This document shows positions 17,573 to 26,635 of a DNA stretch of 64,000 nt, piece after piece. Origin of the DNA: WHTK01 sp963711035 (GTDB lineage: Bacteria; Chloroflexota; Dehalococcoidia; DSTF01; WHTK01). Location of the stretch: contig CAVQCN010000001.1 of the NCBI GenBank assembly GCA_963711035.1, positions 806,001 to 870,000 of the forward strand, read 5' to 3'. The notes under the pieces are model-generated. The model was not told the origin of the DNA. It ran no database searches and saw only the letters and a list, made by a program, of their open reading frames with translations. The position numbers were made by a program, and so were the translations under genes. Within the stretch, counting starts at the first letter, position 1, and every line of letters starts with the position of its first letter.

Positions 17573-18820
17573 CTAATCGGCGACCAGGACGATGGTTCCC
17601 GTGGTCGAGAGGCTGCCGCCGGTGCCGTTGACGACACAGGTCTCGGCCTTGACTTGCTTGCCGGGCAAGCCGTTGACGCCGTCTTCGGCCGTGCCTGAGA
17701 GCTGGCGATAGGCCTCGACTAGCAGCTGCATGCCGTACATGCCCGAGTGGTTGAAGGAGAGCCCGCCGCCGTTCGTGTTGATCGGCAGACGGCCGCCCGG
17801 CGCGGCATCGCCGTTCTTCCAGAGCATGTAGCCCTCACCGCGCGGCGCCAGGCCCAGCATTTCCGCTGTGATGCCGGCCGTGATCGTGAAGGAGTCGTAG
17901 ATCATGGCCATCTCCATGTCCTCCGGCCCCAGGCCCGCCATCTTGTAGGCGGCGGCCGAGGACGCGGCGGCCGAGGTCGCCGTGAAATCGCCCATCTCGA
18001 TCATGTTGGAGTGGCTCATGTTCTCGCCGGCGCCGGCGATCCACACCGGCTTCGTCTTGACGCTGCGGGCGATCTCCGGGCTCGTCACCAGGATGGCGCC
18101 GCCGTAGTCGCAGACCAGGCAGCAGTGCAGCAGCGTCAGCGGCCAGGAGATGGGCCGCGAGTTCTGCACGTCCTCGATGGTGATCGGCCCGCCGAAGGGA
18201 TGCGTCTCCTTCGAATGCATGACTGCACGAGGATTCAGCGTCGCCCACTGCCGCGTCACGACGGCGATGTGCGCGAAGTCCTCCGGCGTCGTGCCGTAGC
18301 GGTAGTTGTGCCGCGTCATAGCGTGCGAGTAGGCGGACGGAGCGCCGGCGGCGCCGTACGCAACCGTCATCTGGTTCTGCGGCGACCAGATGTCGACTGG
18401 CGCAGCGCTGCCGCCGCGGCCTCGACCGTTGCGGTTGCGCGAGGAGTAGCCAGCCTCGCCGTGGCTGATCAGCGCCACATCGATGATGCCGGCGTGGATC
18501 GCGGCGAGTGCGTGGTGCACGTGCATCTCGAAGGAGCAACCGCCGACCGCCGTCGTGTCGATGTAGGACGGGTGCAGCCCCAGGTGCTCGGCCAGCTCGG
18601 ACGGCCAGCCGGCGCCGAACATGCCGTTGATGCGCGAGATCGGGATGCCCGTCTGGTCACTGACGTTCTTGATCGCCTCGATGTGCAGTTGGAGAGAGGT
18701 CTTCGGGTCCTCGGGGTAGCCGATCTCGTTCGCCTCAGCAGCGCCGACGATGGCCGCCGCCATCGAAACGGTGCGGCTCTCCGGCCGGATCAGGACCTCA
18801 GGGGAAATCATGTCAGCCAT
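17573..18820 (-). CDS. Thiolase-family protein (lipid-transfer/SCPx type)
   Basis: 415 residues of the non-decarboxylating thiolase-like group often named lipid-transfer protein. Acyl-accepting Cys95 lies in AVGGCSFEMHVHHALAAI, the C-terminal part has NTNGGGLSFNHSGMYGMQLLVE and CVVNGTGGSLSTTGTIVL. It probably cleaves or forms a carbon-carbon bond in an acyl-CoA, as partners in steroid or branched-chain degradation do. GGAGGT in the end of the DUF35 gene lies 7 bases before the ATG, and the genes are 3 bases apart. Confidence 0.9.
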   Translation of the reverse strand: MADMISPEVLIRPESRTVSMAAAIVGAAEANEIGYPEDPKTSLQLHIEAIKNVSDQTGIPISRINGMFGAGWPSELAEHLGLHPSYIDTTAVGGCSFEMHVHHALAAIHAGIIDVALISHGEAGYSSRNRNGRGRGGSAAPVDIWSPQNQMTVAYGAAGAPSAYSHAMTRHNYRYGTTPEDFAHIAVVTRQWATLNPRAVMHSKETHPFGGPITIEDVQNSRPISWPLTLLHCCLVCDYGGAILVTSPEIARSVKTKPVWIAGAGENMSHSNMIEMGDFTATSAAASSAAAYKMAGLGPEDMEMAMIYDSFTITAGITAEMLGLAPRGEGYMLWKNGDAAPGGRLPINTNGGGLSFNHSGMYGMQLLVEAYRQLSGTAEDGVNGLPGKQVKAETCVVNGTGGSLSTTGTIVLVAD

Positions 18821-18823
18821 CGC

Positions 18824-19243
18824 TTAACCTCCCTCGACCACGCGCCAGAACGGGATGTGGACATCGTCGCTGGCCGGCTCGAACTCGACTTTGACGGGCG
18901 CACCGACCTTGATCGTCTCCGGCTTCGTCGGGTCGACGCCGCGCAGGACGGTGAACATGCGGTCGCCCTCTTTGAGGTCGATGTAGGCCGAGACGAAGGG
19001 CGTCTCGTTGGCCCAGCCGCCGAAGGCGCGGTGCTGCACCGCGAAGGTGTGGATCGTGCCCTCGCCGCTGCCTTCCACCCACTCCAGGTCCGTCGAGTGG
19101 CAGAAGGGGCAAATGTGCCGCGGGTACCAGTGCACCCGGTTGCAGTTGGTGCAACGCGGGAGCATGAGCTTGCCCTGCTTGGCGCCGTCCCAGAAGGGCT
19201 GCGTCAGGGGGCTGGGTTCGGGGATGGGCTTGTCGTAGGGCAT
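18824..19243 (-). CDS. DUF35 zinc-ribbon/OB-fold protein
   Basis: 139 residues. A rubredoxin-like zinc ribbon near residues 30-50 has the pairs CTNC and CPFC, followed by an OB fold starting at GEGTIHTFAVQHRAF. Such proteins bind acyl-CoA and form obligate complexes with thiolases, channeling the intermediate. The start at 19243 has AGGAGG 8 bases upstream; upstream codons in the same frame are not homologous. First gene of a two-gene operon with the thiolase. Confidence 0.93.
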   Translation of the reverse strand: MPYDKPIPEPSPLTQPFWDGAKQGKLMLPRCTNCNRVHWYPRHICPFCHSTDLEWVEGSGEGTIHTFAVQHRAFGGWANETPFVSAYIDLKEGDRMFTVLRGVDPTKPETIKVGAPVKVEFEPASDDVHIPFWRVVEGG

Positions 19244-19405
19244 ACTGCCGCCTCCTACCGTTCTAGCTTGTCGTGCGCTCCGCTCCTGCCGGCGGCGCGA
19301 GGCCTCGCCAGGAAAGGGGCCGTTTCCAGACATACGGGGCTTGGGGTGCTGACCCAGCGCGATTCTACGCGCGCGTAGGAGGGCGGGCAAGCTGAACGAG
19401 GCTGC

Positions 19406-19753
19406 TCAGAAGCCGCCCTCGTTGCGGCGAGAACCGCCGTCTTCACCGTGGATGACCTGCAACGCCGTTTCGAGGTCCCGGCGAAAGACGCGCACCTCGT
19501 AACCGGTCTGAAGGTCCTGCGCCGCATAGACCGCCCCTGCAGCAGACGGAATGGCGTTCAGCATCGCGGGAATGCCTTCTTTGTCGAGCATGTCCTTCCA
19601 GATCGAGGCTTCGATTTCGCTATCCGCCACGTCGAGCACGACGATTTCGCCGCCCCCACGCTCGTCGCGACGCAGCTCTCGGCAACGGTCACAGAGCTTG
19701 CGCCACGGGTTCAGCGTCTTGAAGGGCCGGTAACAGCTGCAGATCTTCTCCAT
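19406..19753 (-). CDS. DUF2007-like protein with N-terminal cysteines
   Basis: 115 residues. The N-terminus has a possible metal site (CSCYRP and CDRC, residues 5-24). The middle, VVLDVADSEIEASIWKDML followed by GIPAMLNA and EVRVFRRDLETALQVI, is the compact alpha/beta pattern of DUF2007, a family of putative signal-transducing proteins. No biochemical role is known. It stands alone between the DUF35-thiolase pair and the TauE operon, on the same strand. Confidence 0.75.
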   Translation of the reverse strand: MEKICSCYRPFKTLNPWRKLCDRCRELRRDERGGGEIVVLDVADSEIEASIWKDMLDKEGIPAMLNAIPSAAGAVYAAQDLQTGYEVRVFRRDLETALQVIHGEDGGSRRNEGGF

Positions 19754-19816
19754 CTCGCTAACGATGAGGATAGCATCAACAGCAGGGGCGGACAGGCGCT
19801 ACAGAAGAAGCTCGTC

Positions 19817-20245
19817 CTACAGGCTCTGACCGGTCAGGCCGAAGAGCAGGATCGCCAGCACGATCGTCGTGACAAGGACAAAAACCCAGTCCTTCTGCAG
19901 AAGGAACAGGAGCACGGTCATGGCAACGCGCAGGACGGGCGTAAGGATTAACACCAGCAGACCGAGGTCGACGATGGCGGTGCCGTTGCCACCGGCAACT
20001 CCGTGGAGTATCGAACCAATCGAGGTTCGATTGGCGTAGTCGTTGTTCAACAGCTGGTGCAGGGAAGTCGGGTCGCCGGACGCAGGCCCACCGATCAGGA
20101 AGATGGCACCACCGACAACAACGATGAAGGCCGCCACGAGAACGCCCACACGCAGGACGTGACTGATCCAGAGCTCCATCGAGTGGGGCTCCGCCACTGG
20201 CGGAACGGGGCCGGATTGTGGCTCTTCGATCTCACTGCCAACCAT
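19817..20245 (-). CDS. DUF1634 membrane protein
   Basis: 142 residues with three membrane spans (about 28-52, 91-108, 120-138) and conserved LRVGVLVAAFIVVVGG and DLGLLVLILTPVLRVAMTV segments typical of DUF1634. Members are usually encoded beside TauE/SafE transporters, as here (14 bases downstream of that gene). It is probably an accessory subunit of the exporter. Confidence 0.9.
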   Translation of the reverse strand: MVGSEIEEPQSGPVPPVAEPHSMELWISHVLRVGVLVAAFIVVVGGAIFLIGGPASGDPTSLHQLLNNDYANRTSIGSILHGVAGGNGTAIVDLGLLVLILTPVLRVAMTVLLFLLQKDWVFVLVTTIVLAILLFGLTGQSL

Positions 20246-20259
20246 GTGCCAACCCCCAG

Positions 20260-21102
20260 CTAGGCAATTCCGGCCCCCCGCAGCAGCATCTCGACCGAGA
20301 CGACAGCCAGCACACCGAGGAAGATCAAACGAACCGTTTCACTCCTAAAGCCAAGCAGCATCCGTGCGCCGCCCGTCGCACCGATAAGCACGCCGAGCGC
20401 CACGGGCCCCGCGACGACAGGCGCCACGTCTCCACGCCAGTAGTAGATGCCGGCGCTGGCCGCGGCGGTCACGCCGATCATGAAGTTGCTCGTCGCGGAT
20501 GACACCTTGATCGGCAGACCCATGGCCGTGTCCATCGCGAAGACCTTCAATGCACCCGCGCCAACGCCCAGCAGACCGGAAACCAACCCGGCGACGTACA
20601 TCATGCCGAAGCCGAGCGGCACACCTTTCACACCATACGCAACGTTCACGCCGGCGACATGATCGGGATAGGTGCTGGCCAGCCGGAAGAATCGGGCCGT
20701 CCGATCGCTACCGAGCAGCACGGCTTCCTCGGTGTGGAGCTTACCGAGCATCGGCACGATCGAGACCAACAGCATTGCGCCGAATAGCAGAAACAGCACC
20801 TGCGCGTTGACGAGCCCCGCGACCACCGCGCCGGTCACCGCACCACAGGATGTAGACAGCTCCAGCAGCATGCCGACGCGGATGTTGGTCAGATGGTCGC
20901 GGACGAACGCGGCTGCGGCGCCGCTCGACGTCGCGATGACCGAGACGATGCTGACCCCGACCGCGACACGTATGTCGAACCCGAAGACGAGGGTAAGCAG
21001 TGGCACAAGGACGATGCCGCCGCCGACGCCCACCAGGGAGCCGAGCAGACCGGCAAGGATAGCCGCGAGAAAGAGAAACAGGCTGAACAGCGACAGGTCC
21101 AA
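20260..21102 (-). CDS. TauE/SafE family anion permease
   Basis: 280 residues, eight predicted membrane spans, with the family's GSLVGVGGGIVLVPLL motif near residue 22 and the internally repeated GLVSGLLGVGAGALKV near residue 185. Family members export sulfite, sulfoacetate or related anions. A TTG start is taken at 21102 because it gives the usual N-terminus; its Shine-Dalgarno is weak. A GntR regulator gene lies immediately upstream and DUF1634 immediately downstream. Confidence 0.9.
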   Translation of the reverse strand: MDLSLFSLFLFLAAILAGLLGSLVGVGGGIVLVPLLTLVFGFDIRVAVGVSIVSVIATSSGAAAAFVRDHLTNIRVGMLLELSTSCGAVTGAVVAGLVNAQVLFLLFGAMLLVSIVPMLGKLHTEEAVLLGSDRTARFFRLASTYPDHVAGVNVAYGVKGVPLGFGMMYVAGLVSGLLGVGAGALKVFAMDTAMGLPIKVSSATSNFMIGVTAAASAGIYYWRGDVAPVVAGPVALGVLIGATGGARMLLGFRSETVRLIFLGVLAVVSVEMLLRGAGIA

Positions 21103-21146
21103 CTGGATAATCCCGTTATATGTAATCTCTTACAGGATTATACCAG
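21103..21146 (-). promoter_or_regulatory. Inverted repeat between the GntR gene and the permease gene
   Basis: CTGGATAATCC at 21103-21113 faces GGATTATACCAG at 21135-21146: the arms are reverse complements except for one extra base, with centres about three helical turns apart. The position just before the TauE start and after the regulator gene suggests an operator for the adjacent GntR protein. It could also be a weak hairpin. Confidence 0.5.
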
Positions 21147-21155
21147 ACAAATCAT

Positions 21156-21929
21156 TCAGGTCAGGCCTTCCCCGGCCCTCTCGAGGCGAACTTTGAAGCG
21201 GTACCGATCGCCCCGGATCACGCTGATACGCAGCTCAATCACCCTCTCGGCCGCGTAGCCAATGCGCTCCACCAGGAAAGCCGGCTCACCGAACGAAACG
21301 CCCAGCAGTGGCGCCTCGGCTCGTTCGATCGTGATCGGTCGCAGCGTCTCCTCCGCGTGCTCGACCCGCAGGCCGCAAAACTTCTCCAACAAGTCGTAGA
21401 GCGGATCCTGCTCGAGGCGATCGACAGGCAACTTCTGTCCGCAGCCGGAGGCGACATAGGTGGTTTCGATCGCGAAGGGCTCGCCGTCGACCAGACGAAG
21501 GCGTCTGATCTCGTGTACGAGGGCGTCGGCGCTGCCTCCCAGCAGTGGAGAGGCGCGGTCGTCAACCAGCGCCTGAAAACCGAGCAGCCGGCTCGATGGC
21601 AAGCGTCCCTGCGATTCCAGCGTGTGGATGAAGCTGTACAAACCACCGAGGCCCTGCTCGACGAACGGCTCCGATACGAAGGTCCCGGTGCCCCGTTTGC
21701 GCTGAACGAGGCCGCGGCGCGCCAGATTGGTCAGCGCGACGTTGACGGTCTGCCGGCTGATGCCGAGCTGGCGAGCGAGCTCCGCTTCCGGCGGCAGCGC
21801 CTCGCCCGGAACCAGCGATCCCGCCTCGATGGCATGCCGCAACGAGAGCGTGAGCTGCTGATACAACGGCAGCGGGTTGTCCGCATCGAGGTCGGCGCCA
21901 ATTCGCGCCAGGAGGTCGGCGTTGCTCAT
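21156..21929 (-). CDS. GntR/HutC family transcriptional regulator
   Basis: 257 residues: an N-terminal winged helix-turn-helix (PLYQQLTLSLRHAIEAG, then LARQLGISRQTVNVALTNL, residues about 18-75) and a C-terminal UTRA ligand domain (about 95-250). A TAGCAT hexamer lies 6 bases before the ATG and there is no Shine-Dalgarno, so the mRNA may be leaderless. It probably regulates the downstream permease genes in response to a small effector. It is divergent from murI. Confidence 0.93.
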   Translation of the reverse strand: MSNADLLARIGADLDADNPLPLYQQLTLSLRHAIEAGSLVPGEALPPEAELARQLGISRQTVNVALTNLARRGLVQRKRGTGTFVSEPFVEQGLGGLYSFIHTLESQGRLPSSRLLGFQALVDDRASPLLGGSADALVHEIRRLRLVDGEPFAIETTYVASGCGQKLPVDRLEQDPLYDLLEKFCGLRVEHAEETLRPITIERAEAPLLGVSFGEPAFLVERIGYAAERVIELRISVIRGDRYRFKVRLERAGEGLT

Positions 21930-21935
21930 GATGCG

Positions 21936-21941
21936 ATGCTA
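21936..21941 (-). promoter_or_regulatory. -10 hexamer TAGCAT of the GntR gene
   Basis: TAGCAT on the minus strand ends 6 bases before the ATG at 21929, with no ribosome-binding site between; consistent with leaderless transcription. No convincing -35 element. Confidence 0.5.
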
Positions 21942-22001
21942 CTGCCTGGTCTGGGGGCTGTCACTTGGAGGGTTTGAATGCCCCGCGCCCTTTCGAGCCG
22001 C

Positions 22002-22007
22002 TAGACT
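22002..22007 (+). promoter_or_regulatory. -10 hexamer TAGACT of murI
   Basis: TAGACT ends 7 bases before the murI ATG at 22015; no Shine-Dalgarno is present. Transcription would start at or next to the A of the ATG. Confidence 0.55.
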
Positions 22008-22014
22008 CTACGGC

Positions 22015-22844
22015 ATGGACAAACCGATCGGCGTATTCGACTCCGGCATCGGCGGGCTGACCGTCGTGAGCGAGATCGTGGCGGCGCTGCCGGGCGAGAG
22101 CATCGTCTTCCTCGGTGATACGGCGCGCGTCCCCTACGGCACCCGCGGCCCGGAGGTCATCAGCCGCTTCGCCAGCGAGCTGGCCGACTTCCTCACCGAG
22201 CTCGACGTCAAGTACCTCGTCGCGGCCTGCAACACGATCTCCTCCACCTGCCTGGACGTCATCGAGGAACGCTCACCGGTACCGGTGCTCGGCGTCGTCT
22301 CGCCCGCCGTGCGCGCCGCGGTGCGCCAGACGCGGACCGGACGCATCGGCGTCATCGGCACGCGCGCCACGGTCGCGAGCAGCGTCTACGAGCGGCGCAT
22401 CAAGGCGCTAGACGGCCGCATCGAGGTGTTTTCCGCCGCCTGCCCCATGTTCGTGCCGCTGGCCGAGGAAGGCATGCTCGACACCTCAGCGACGCGCCTC
22501 ATCGCCGAGGACTACCTGCGCGAGCTGCGCAGCAAAGACATAGACGTGCTGATCCTCGGCTGCACCCACTACCCCATCCTGCGCGGCGTCATCCAGGACG
22601 TCATCGGGCCCGACGTCACGCTGGTCGATTCGTCCCACCCAACGGCCACCGAGCTCTCGGCCAGCCTGCGAGACCTGCATCTGACGCGCGAGAGCGCGCC
22701 ACGCCCGACTACCGCCTCTACGTCACGGACGCGCCGCAGCGGGTGCAGCAGGTTGCCGCCATGTTCTTCGGCAGACCCCTGCCCGCGGACCTGAGCAAGG
22801 TCACCCTGACGGAGGCGCCCGCCCAGCTGCAGCCGGAGGCTTAG
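22015..22844 (+). CDS. murI: Glutamate racemase MurI, one frameshift
   Basis: Provides D-glutamate for peptidoglycan. FDSGIGGLTVV, LGDTARVPYGTR (with the acid/base region), AACNTISS (first catalytic Cys) and LGCTHYPIL (second catalytic Cys) are all intact. After residue about 228 the frame is lost: around CCC at 22704-22706 one base is missing, and the expected C-terminus (DYRLYVTDAPQRVQQVAAMFFGRPL) continues in another frame to the TAG at 22842-22844. With one base restored the protein is about 276 residues, normal for MurI. Since murI is normally essential, a consensus error is more likely than inactivation. Confidence 0.92.
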
Positions 22845-22922
22845 TGCAAAGTTCAGAGGGCAGAATTCAGGAAGACGCACCGTATTCGCTGCACTCTGCG
22901 CTTTGCGATCTGCACTCGTCCC

Positions 22923-24020
22923 CTACTCCATCACGACGATGGCGCGTCCCGTGATCTCGCCGCGGTTCAGCGCCTCGTAGGCGTCACCGGCCTCGGCGAG
23001 GCTGTAACGACGCGTGATCAGGCTGCCGGGGTTCACCTGGCCGTGCGCCACCATGCGGATGACCTGCGGCAGGTCGTTGCGCATACGGGCGCCGTAGGAG
23101 CCGACGATGCTGACGCTGCGCCGCACGAGGCGCGTGATCTCGAAGTTCGCGGGGTCGGTCGGCGGCGCCAGGCCCACCAGCACGACCTTGCCGCCGTCGC
23201 GCACGCCGTCGAAGGCGCTTGCGAAGGTGCGGCTGTTGCCCAACGCTTCGAACACCACGTCGACGCCGCCGTTCGTCATGCGCTTGAGCGCCGTCGCGGT
23301 GTCTTCCTGCGTAGCGTCGATCACGTCGGTCGCGCCCAGCTTGCGCGCCGCCGCCAGCTTGTCCTCGCGAATGTCGACGGCGATGACGTCGGTGGCGCCC
23401 ATCGCCCGCGCAAACTGGATGATGTTGGAGCCGACGCCGCCGATGCCGATCACAGCAACGGACTGGCCGCCCGTCACCTGTCCCTGGTTCTTCACCGCCG
23501 AAAACGCAGTCGGCACAGCGCAGCCCAGGATGCACATCTCCTCGACGTTCAGGTCGGCGGGCAAAGGGAAGACGGATGTGGCCGGCGCGACGGCGTACTG
23601 TGCCAGGCCGCTCATGCTGTACATGGTCAGCGGCGAGCCGTCCGGGCGGAAGAGACGCGTCTCGCCGTCGTAGAAGACGCCCTTGGCGCGCTGCATCGAG
23701 AAATACAGCTCGCACATGTCGTCCCGGCCTCGCGCGCAGTTGGCGCATCGGCCGCAGGGCAGGATGAAGGTGCAGACCACCGGGTCGCCGACTTTGACGT
23801 TGGTCACGTCCGGCGCCACCTCAACGACGTGGCCCGAGGCCTCATGGCCCAGCACCGTGGGCAGCGGGAACGGCAGGTCGCCGTTGATCACGTGCAGGTC
23901 GCTGTGACAGACGCCGCAGGCCGCAACTTTGATCAGCACCTCGCCGGCGCGCGGCCGCGGGTCGCGCACCTCTTCCACCCTGAGCGGCGTCCCCACCGCC
24001 TCGAACACTGCTGCCTTCAT
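22923..24020 (-). CDS. Zinc-dependent alcohol dehydrogenase
   Basis: 365-residue medium-chain dehydrogenase. Catalytic zinc ligands Cys38 (GVCHSDLH) and His59 (GHE), structural zinc Cys89, Cys92, Cys95 and Cys103, and the NAD-binding GIGGVGSNIIQFARAMGA with an acidic residue (VDIRED) after strand 2, indicating NAD rather than NADP. AGGAGG is 7 bases before the ATG. Oxidises an alcohol or reduces an aldehyde; substrate unknown. Convergent with murI and divergent from the CoA-transferase pair. Confidence 0.93.
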   Translation of the reverse strand: MKAAVFEAVGTPLRVEEVRDPRPRAGEVLIKVAACGVCHSDLHVINGDLPFPLPTVLGHEASGHVVEVAPDVTNVKVGDPVVCTFILPCGRCANCARGRDDMCELYFSMQRAKGVFYDGETRLFRPDGSPLTMYSMSGLAQYAVAPATSVFPLPADLNVEEMCILGCAVPTAFSAVKNQGQVTGGQSVAVIGIGGVGSNIIQFARAMGATDVIAVDIREDKLAAARKLGATDVIDATQEDTATALKRMTNGGVDVVFEALGNSRTFASAFDGVRDGGKVVLVGLAPPTDPANFEITRLVRRSVSIVGSYGARMRNDLPQVIRMVAHGQVNPGSLITRRYSLAEAGDAYEALNRGEITGRAIVVME

Positions 24021-24126
24021 GCTGCCCCTCCTGTCTGCCTCTGAACGGAACGCCCATACCTTACACGACCGTTCGCCGCCTTGCTGCTAGACTCAACTGC
24101 ACGCGACCGACTAGCACGGAGGGAAC

Positions 24127-25311
24127 ATGAGCGGCGCGCTCGATGATCTGCGAGTTCTCGATCTTTCTACCGAAGTAGCAGGGCCGTTTTGTGCCCGGCT
24201 GCTGGGCGACTTCGGCGCCGACGTCATCAAGGTAGAGCCACCCGGCGGCGAGACAGGCCGCAACCTGGAGCCGCTGTCCGATAAGGTCACCGGCCCGGAG
24301 CGCAGCGCCTTCTTCGCCTACCTCAACTTCAACAAGCGCGGCATCGAACTCAATCTCGAGACGCCGCGCGGCCGTGAGCTCCTGCTCGACCTCGTGCGCC
24401 AGGCCGACGTCGTCGTCGAGAGCTTCGCGCCGGGATACCTCGAAGGCTTCGGCCTCGGCTTCGACGCGCTCGAGGCGGTGAAGCCGGGCCTCGTCATGAC
24501 CTCCATCACGCCGTACGGCCAGACGGGGCCGTGGCGCGACCGTCCCGGCAACGACCTCACTGCCTTCGCCGCGTCCGGCTGGGCGGTGGCCAACCGAACC
24601 GGCAACAGCCCGCCGCTGAAGTCGTCCGGCCATCAGGCCTGCTTCGTCGCCGCCGAGAACGCCTTCTTTGGCACGATCAGCGCCCTCTACTACCGCGACC
24701 GCCATGGGGTCGGCCAGCAGGTCGACGTCTCGATCCTGGAGACGCTGACCGAGTACTTCAGCCCGCGCTTCCTGGAGGTGCAGCACTCCGACGTGGTCGG
24801 CCGGCCGCGCCTCGACAAGCCAGACTTCTTCTCGGGCCCGGTGCCCTGCCAGGACGGCTACTTCGCCATGACAATCAGCCGCGAGCACTTCTGGCGCGAC
24901 GCCATGAACGTGCTCGGTCTGCCCGACCTGGCCGACGCCGAGAACTACTGGTCGCGTCTGGACCACCGCGAGGAGCTGATCGCACGTGTCGACCCGGCCA
25001 TCGCCCAGTGGCAGAAGCAGGACCTGTTCGAGGCGCTCTCGCTCATGCGTGTCGTCGGAGGCATGGTGCTGAACACGGAAGAGGTCTACGCCAACGAGCA
25101 CCTGCGCGACCGCGAGTACTTCGTCGAGATCGACGACCCCGACCTGGGCAAGTTCGAGGTGCCGGGCGCGCCGTTCAAGATGGAGGCCACGCCCTGGTCG
25201 ATGCGCCGCCGCTCGCCCCGCCTCGGCGAGCACACGGACGAGGTGCTGCGCGAGCTGCTGCAGCTGAACGACGGCGCCATCGCGGCGCTGCACCAGGAAG
25301 GAGTCGCTTGA
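24127..25311 (+). CDS. Class III (CaiB/BaiF) CoA-transferase, first subunit
   Basis: 394 residues with the family N-terminus (LRVLDLSTEVAGPFCARLLGDFGADVIKVEPPGGETGR), LNFNKRGIELNLETPRGR and RDRHGVGQQVDVS. At the position where the second gene has its putative catalytic Asp (YPDPIAG), this protein appears to have Ala (SGHQACFVAAEN), by eye alignment. GGAGGGAAC precedes the ATG. It overlaps the second gene by one base, so the two may form a heteromer in which only one subunit is catalytic. Confidence 0.9.
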   Translation: MSGALDDLRVLDLSTEVAGPFCARLLGDFGADVIKVEPPGGETGRNLEPLSDKVTGPERSAFFAYLNFNKRGIELNLETPRGRELLLDLVRQADVVVESFAPGYLEGFGLGFDALEAVKPGLVMTSITPYGQTGPWRDRPGNDLTAFAASGWAVANRTGNSPPLKSSGHQACFVAAENAFFGTISALYYRDRHGVGQQVDVSILETLTEYFSPRFLEVQHSDVVGRPRLDKPDFFSGPVPCQDGYFAMTISREHFWRDAMNVLGLPDLADAENYWSRLDHREELIARVDPAIAQWQKQDLFEALSLMRVVGGMVLNTEEVYANEHLRDREYFVEIDDPDLGKFEVPGAPFKMEATPWSMRRRSPRLGEHTDEVLRELLQLNDGAIAALHQEGVA

Positions 25312-26603
25312 TGCAGCAGGAAGGCGTCAAGCCGCGCAACCCCACCGGTCCGCTCAACGGCATCCGCGCTATCGTCCTCACGCACGCCTGGGCCGGCGCC
25401 TTCTGCACGCAGATGCTGGGCATGATGGGCGTCGACCTCATCCAGGTCGAATCGCGCCAGCGCCTCGACTCCTGGCGCGGCGGCACCTACAACGCGAAGG
25501 TGCCGGAGAAGCTGCGCGACCTGCCGTCGGCGGTGCACGGCTGGAACACACAGGCGCTCTACAACAGCGTCAACCACAGCAAACGCGTGATCACGATCAA
25601 CCTCAGTCATCCTGAAGGCGTAGCGCTGTACAAGCGCCTCGTCCCGTACACCGACCTGATCATCGAGAACTTCAGCCCTCGTGTGATCGGCAACCTGGGT
25701 CTCAGCTTCGAGACGCTGCGCGAGATCAAGCCCGACCTCGTCATGGTGAGCATGGCTGCCTACGGCCATAGCGGGCCCTACGTCAACACGCCCGGCATCG
25801 GCGGCACCATCGAGCCGATGTCGGGCATGTCGAACCTGCTGGGCTACGAGGACGGCCCGCCGCTCAACTCCGGCCTCATGTACCCAGACCCGATCGCAGG
25901 CCTGTACGGCGCCATCGCCGCGCTGCTGGCGCTGCGCTACCGCGACCGCACCGGCGAGGGCCAGCATGTCGACCTGTCAATGCAGGAGGCGAACACGACC
26001 TTCATCGGCGACGCGATGGTCGATTTCTCCGTCAACGGCCGCGTGCGCAGCCGCATCGGCAATCACCACGTCAGCCTGGCGCCGCACAACATGTATCCCT
26101 GCCGCGACGACAAGTGGATCGCGATCGCCGCAACGGACCAGGCGCAGTGGCAGACGCTCTGCCGCATCGCCGGCCACGCCGAGTGGGCAACCGATGCGCG
26201 CTTCGTCGACAACACGAGCCGCAAGCAGCACGAAGCCACGCTCGACGAGCTGCTCGGCGCCTGGACGCGAGAGCAGGACGCCTTCGCGCTGGAGGAGAGG
26301 CTGAGCAGCGCCGGCGTCACCGCTGCCGCGGCGCGAGACGCCGATGCGGTCGCAACGATGCCCCAGTTGGCCGCTCGGGACTTCATAGTCAACCTGCGTC
26401 ACCCGGAGACGGGCGAGCTGCAGTACATCGGCGCGCCGATGAAGATGTCGGTCAGCACGCCCGCGGTCCGCACGCCGGCATCACTGCTGGGTGAGCACAG
26501 CTGGGAAGTCTTCCACGACCTGCTCGACATGACCGAAGAGGAGTACGACCGCCTGGTCGCCCTGGGCATCACCGGCAGCGGCCCGCCACCTGAGGTGGAC
26601 TAG
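25311..26603 (+). CDS. Class III (CaiB/BaiF) CoA-transferase, second subunit
   Basis: 430 residues. Family motifs: GIRAIVLTHAWAGAFCTQMLGMMGVDLIQVE in the first 45 residues or so, NHSKRVITINLSHPEG, MSGMSNLLGYEDGPPLNSG and YPDPIAGLYGAIAALLALRYRDRTGEGQHVDLS; the Asp of YPDP is the likely thioester-exchange residue. It moves CoA between carboxylic acids. The ATG lies within the stop of the preceding gene (TGATG). The frame is open upstream to 24531 but that part overlaps the first CDS and lacks homology. Confidence 0.92.
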   Translation: MQQEGVKPRNPTGPLNGIRAIVLTHAWAGAFCTQMLGMMGVDLIQVESRQRLDSWRGGTYNAKVPEKLRDLPSAVHGWNTQALYNSVNHSKRVITINLSHPEGVALYKRLVPYTDLIIENFSPRVIGNLGLSFETLREIKPDLVMVSMAAYGHSGPYVNTPGIGGTIEPMSGMSNLLGYEDGPPLNSGLMYPDPIAGLYGAIAALLALRYRDRTGEGQHVDLSMQEANTTFIGDAMVDFSVNGRVRSRIGNHHVSLAPHNMYPCRDDKWIAIAATDQAQWQTLCRIAGHAEWATDARFVDNTSRKQHEATLDELLGAWTREQDAFALEERLSSAGVTAAAARDADAVATMPQLAARDFIVNLRHPETGELQYIGAPMKMSVSTPAVRTPASLLGEHSWEVFHDLLDMTEEEYDRLVALGITGSGPPPEVD

Positions 26604-26635
26604 ATGTGTTCTCTCCGGACGTGGAGGAGACGCGC

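Noticed and set aside
17362..17637. N-terminal extension of the diguanylate cyclase
   Set aside because: It would run through the strong thiolase terminator at 17452-17489 and codes for low-complexity basic sequence.
24531..25310. N-terminal extension of the second CoA-transferase (690 codons in total)
   Set aside because: It overlaps the first CoA-transferase in another frame and lacks homology; the conserved N-terminus starts at 25311.
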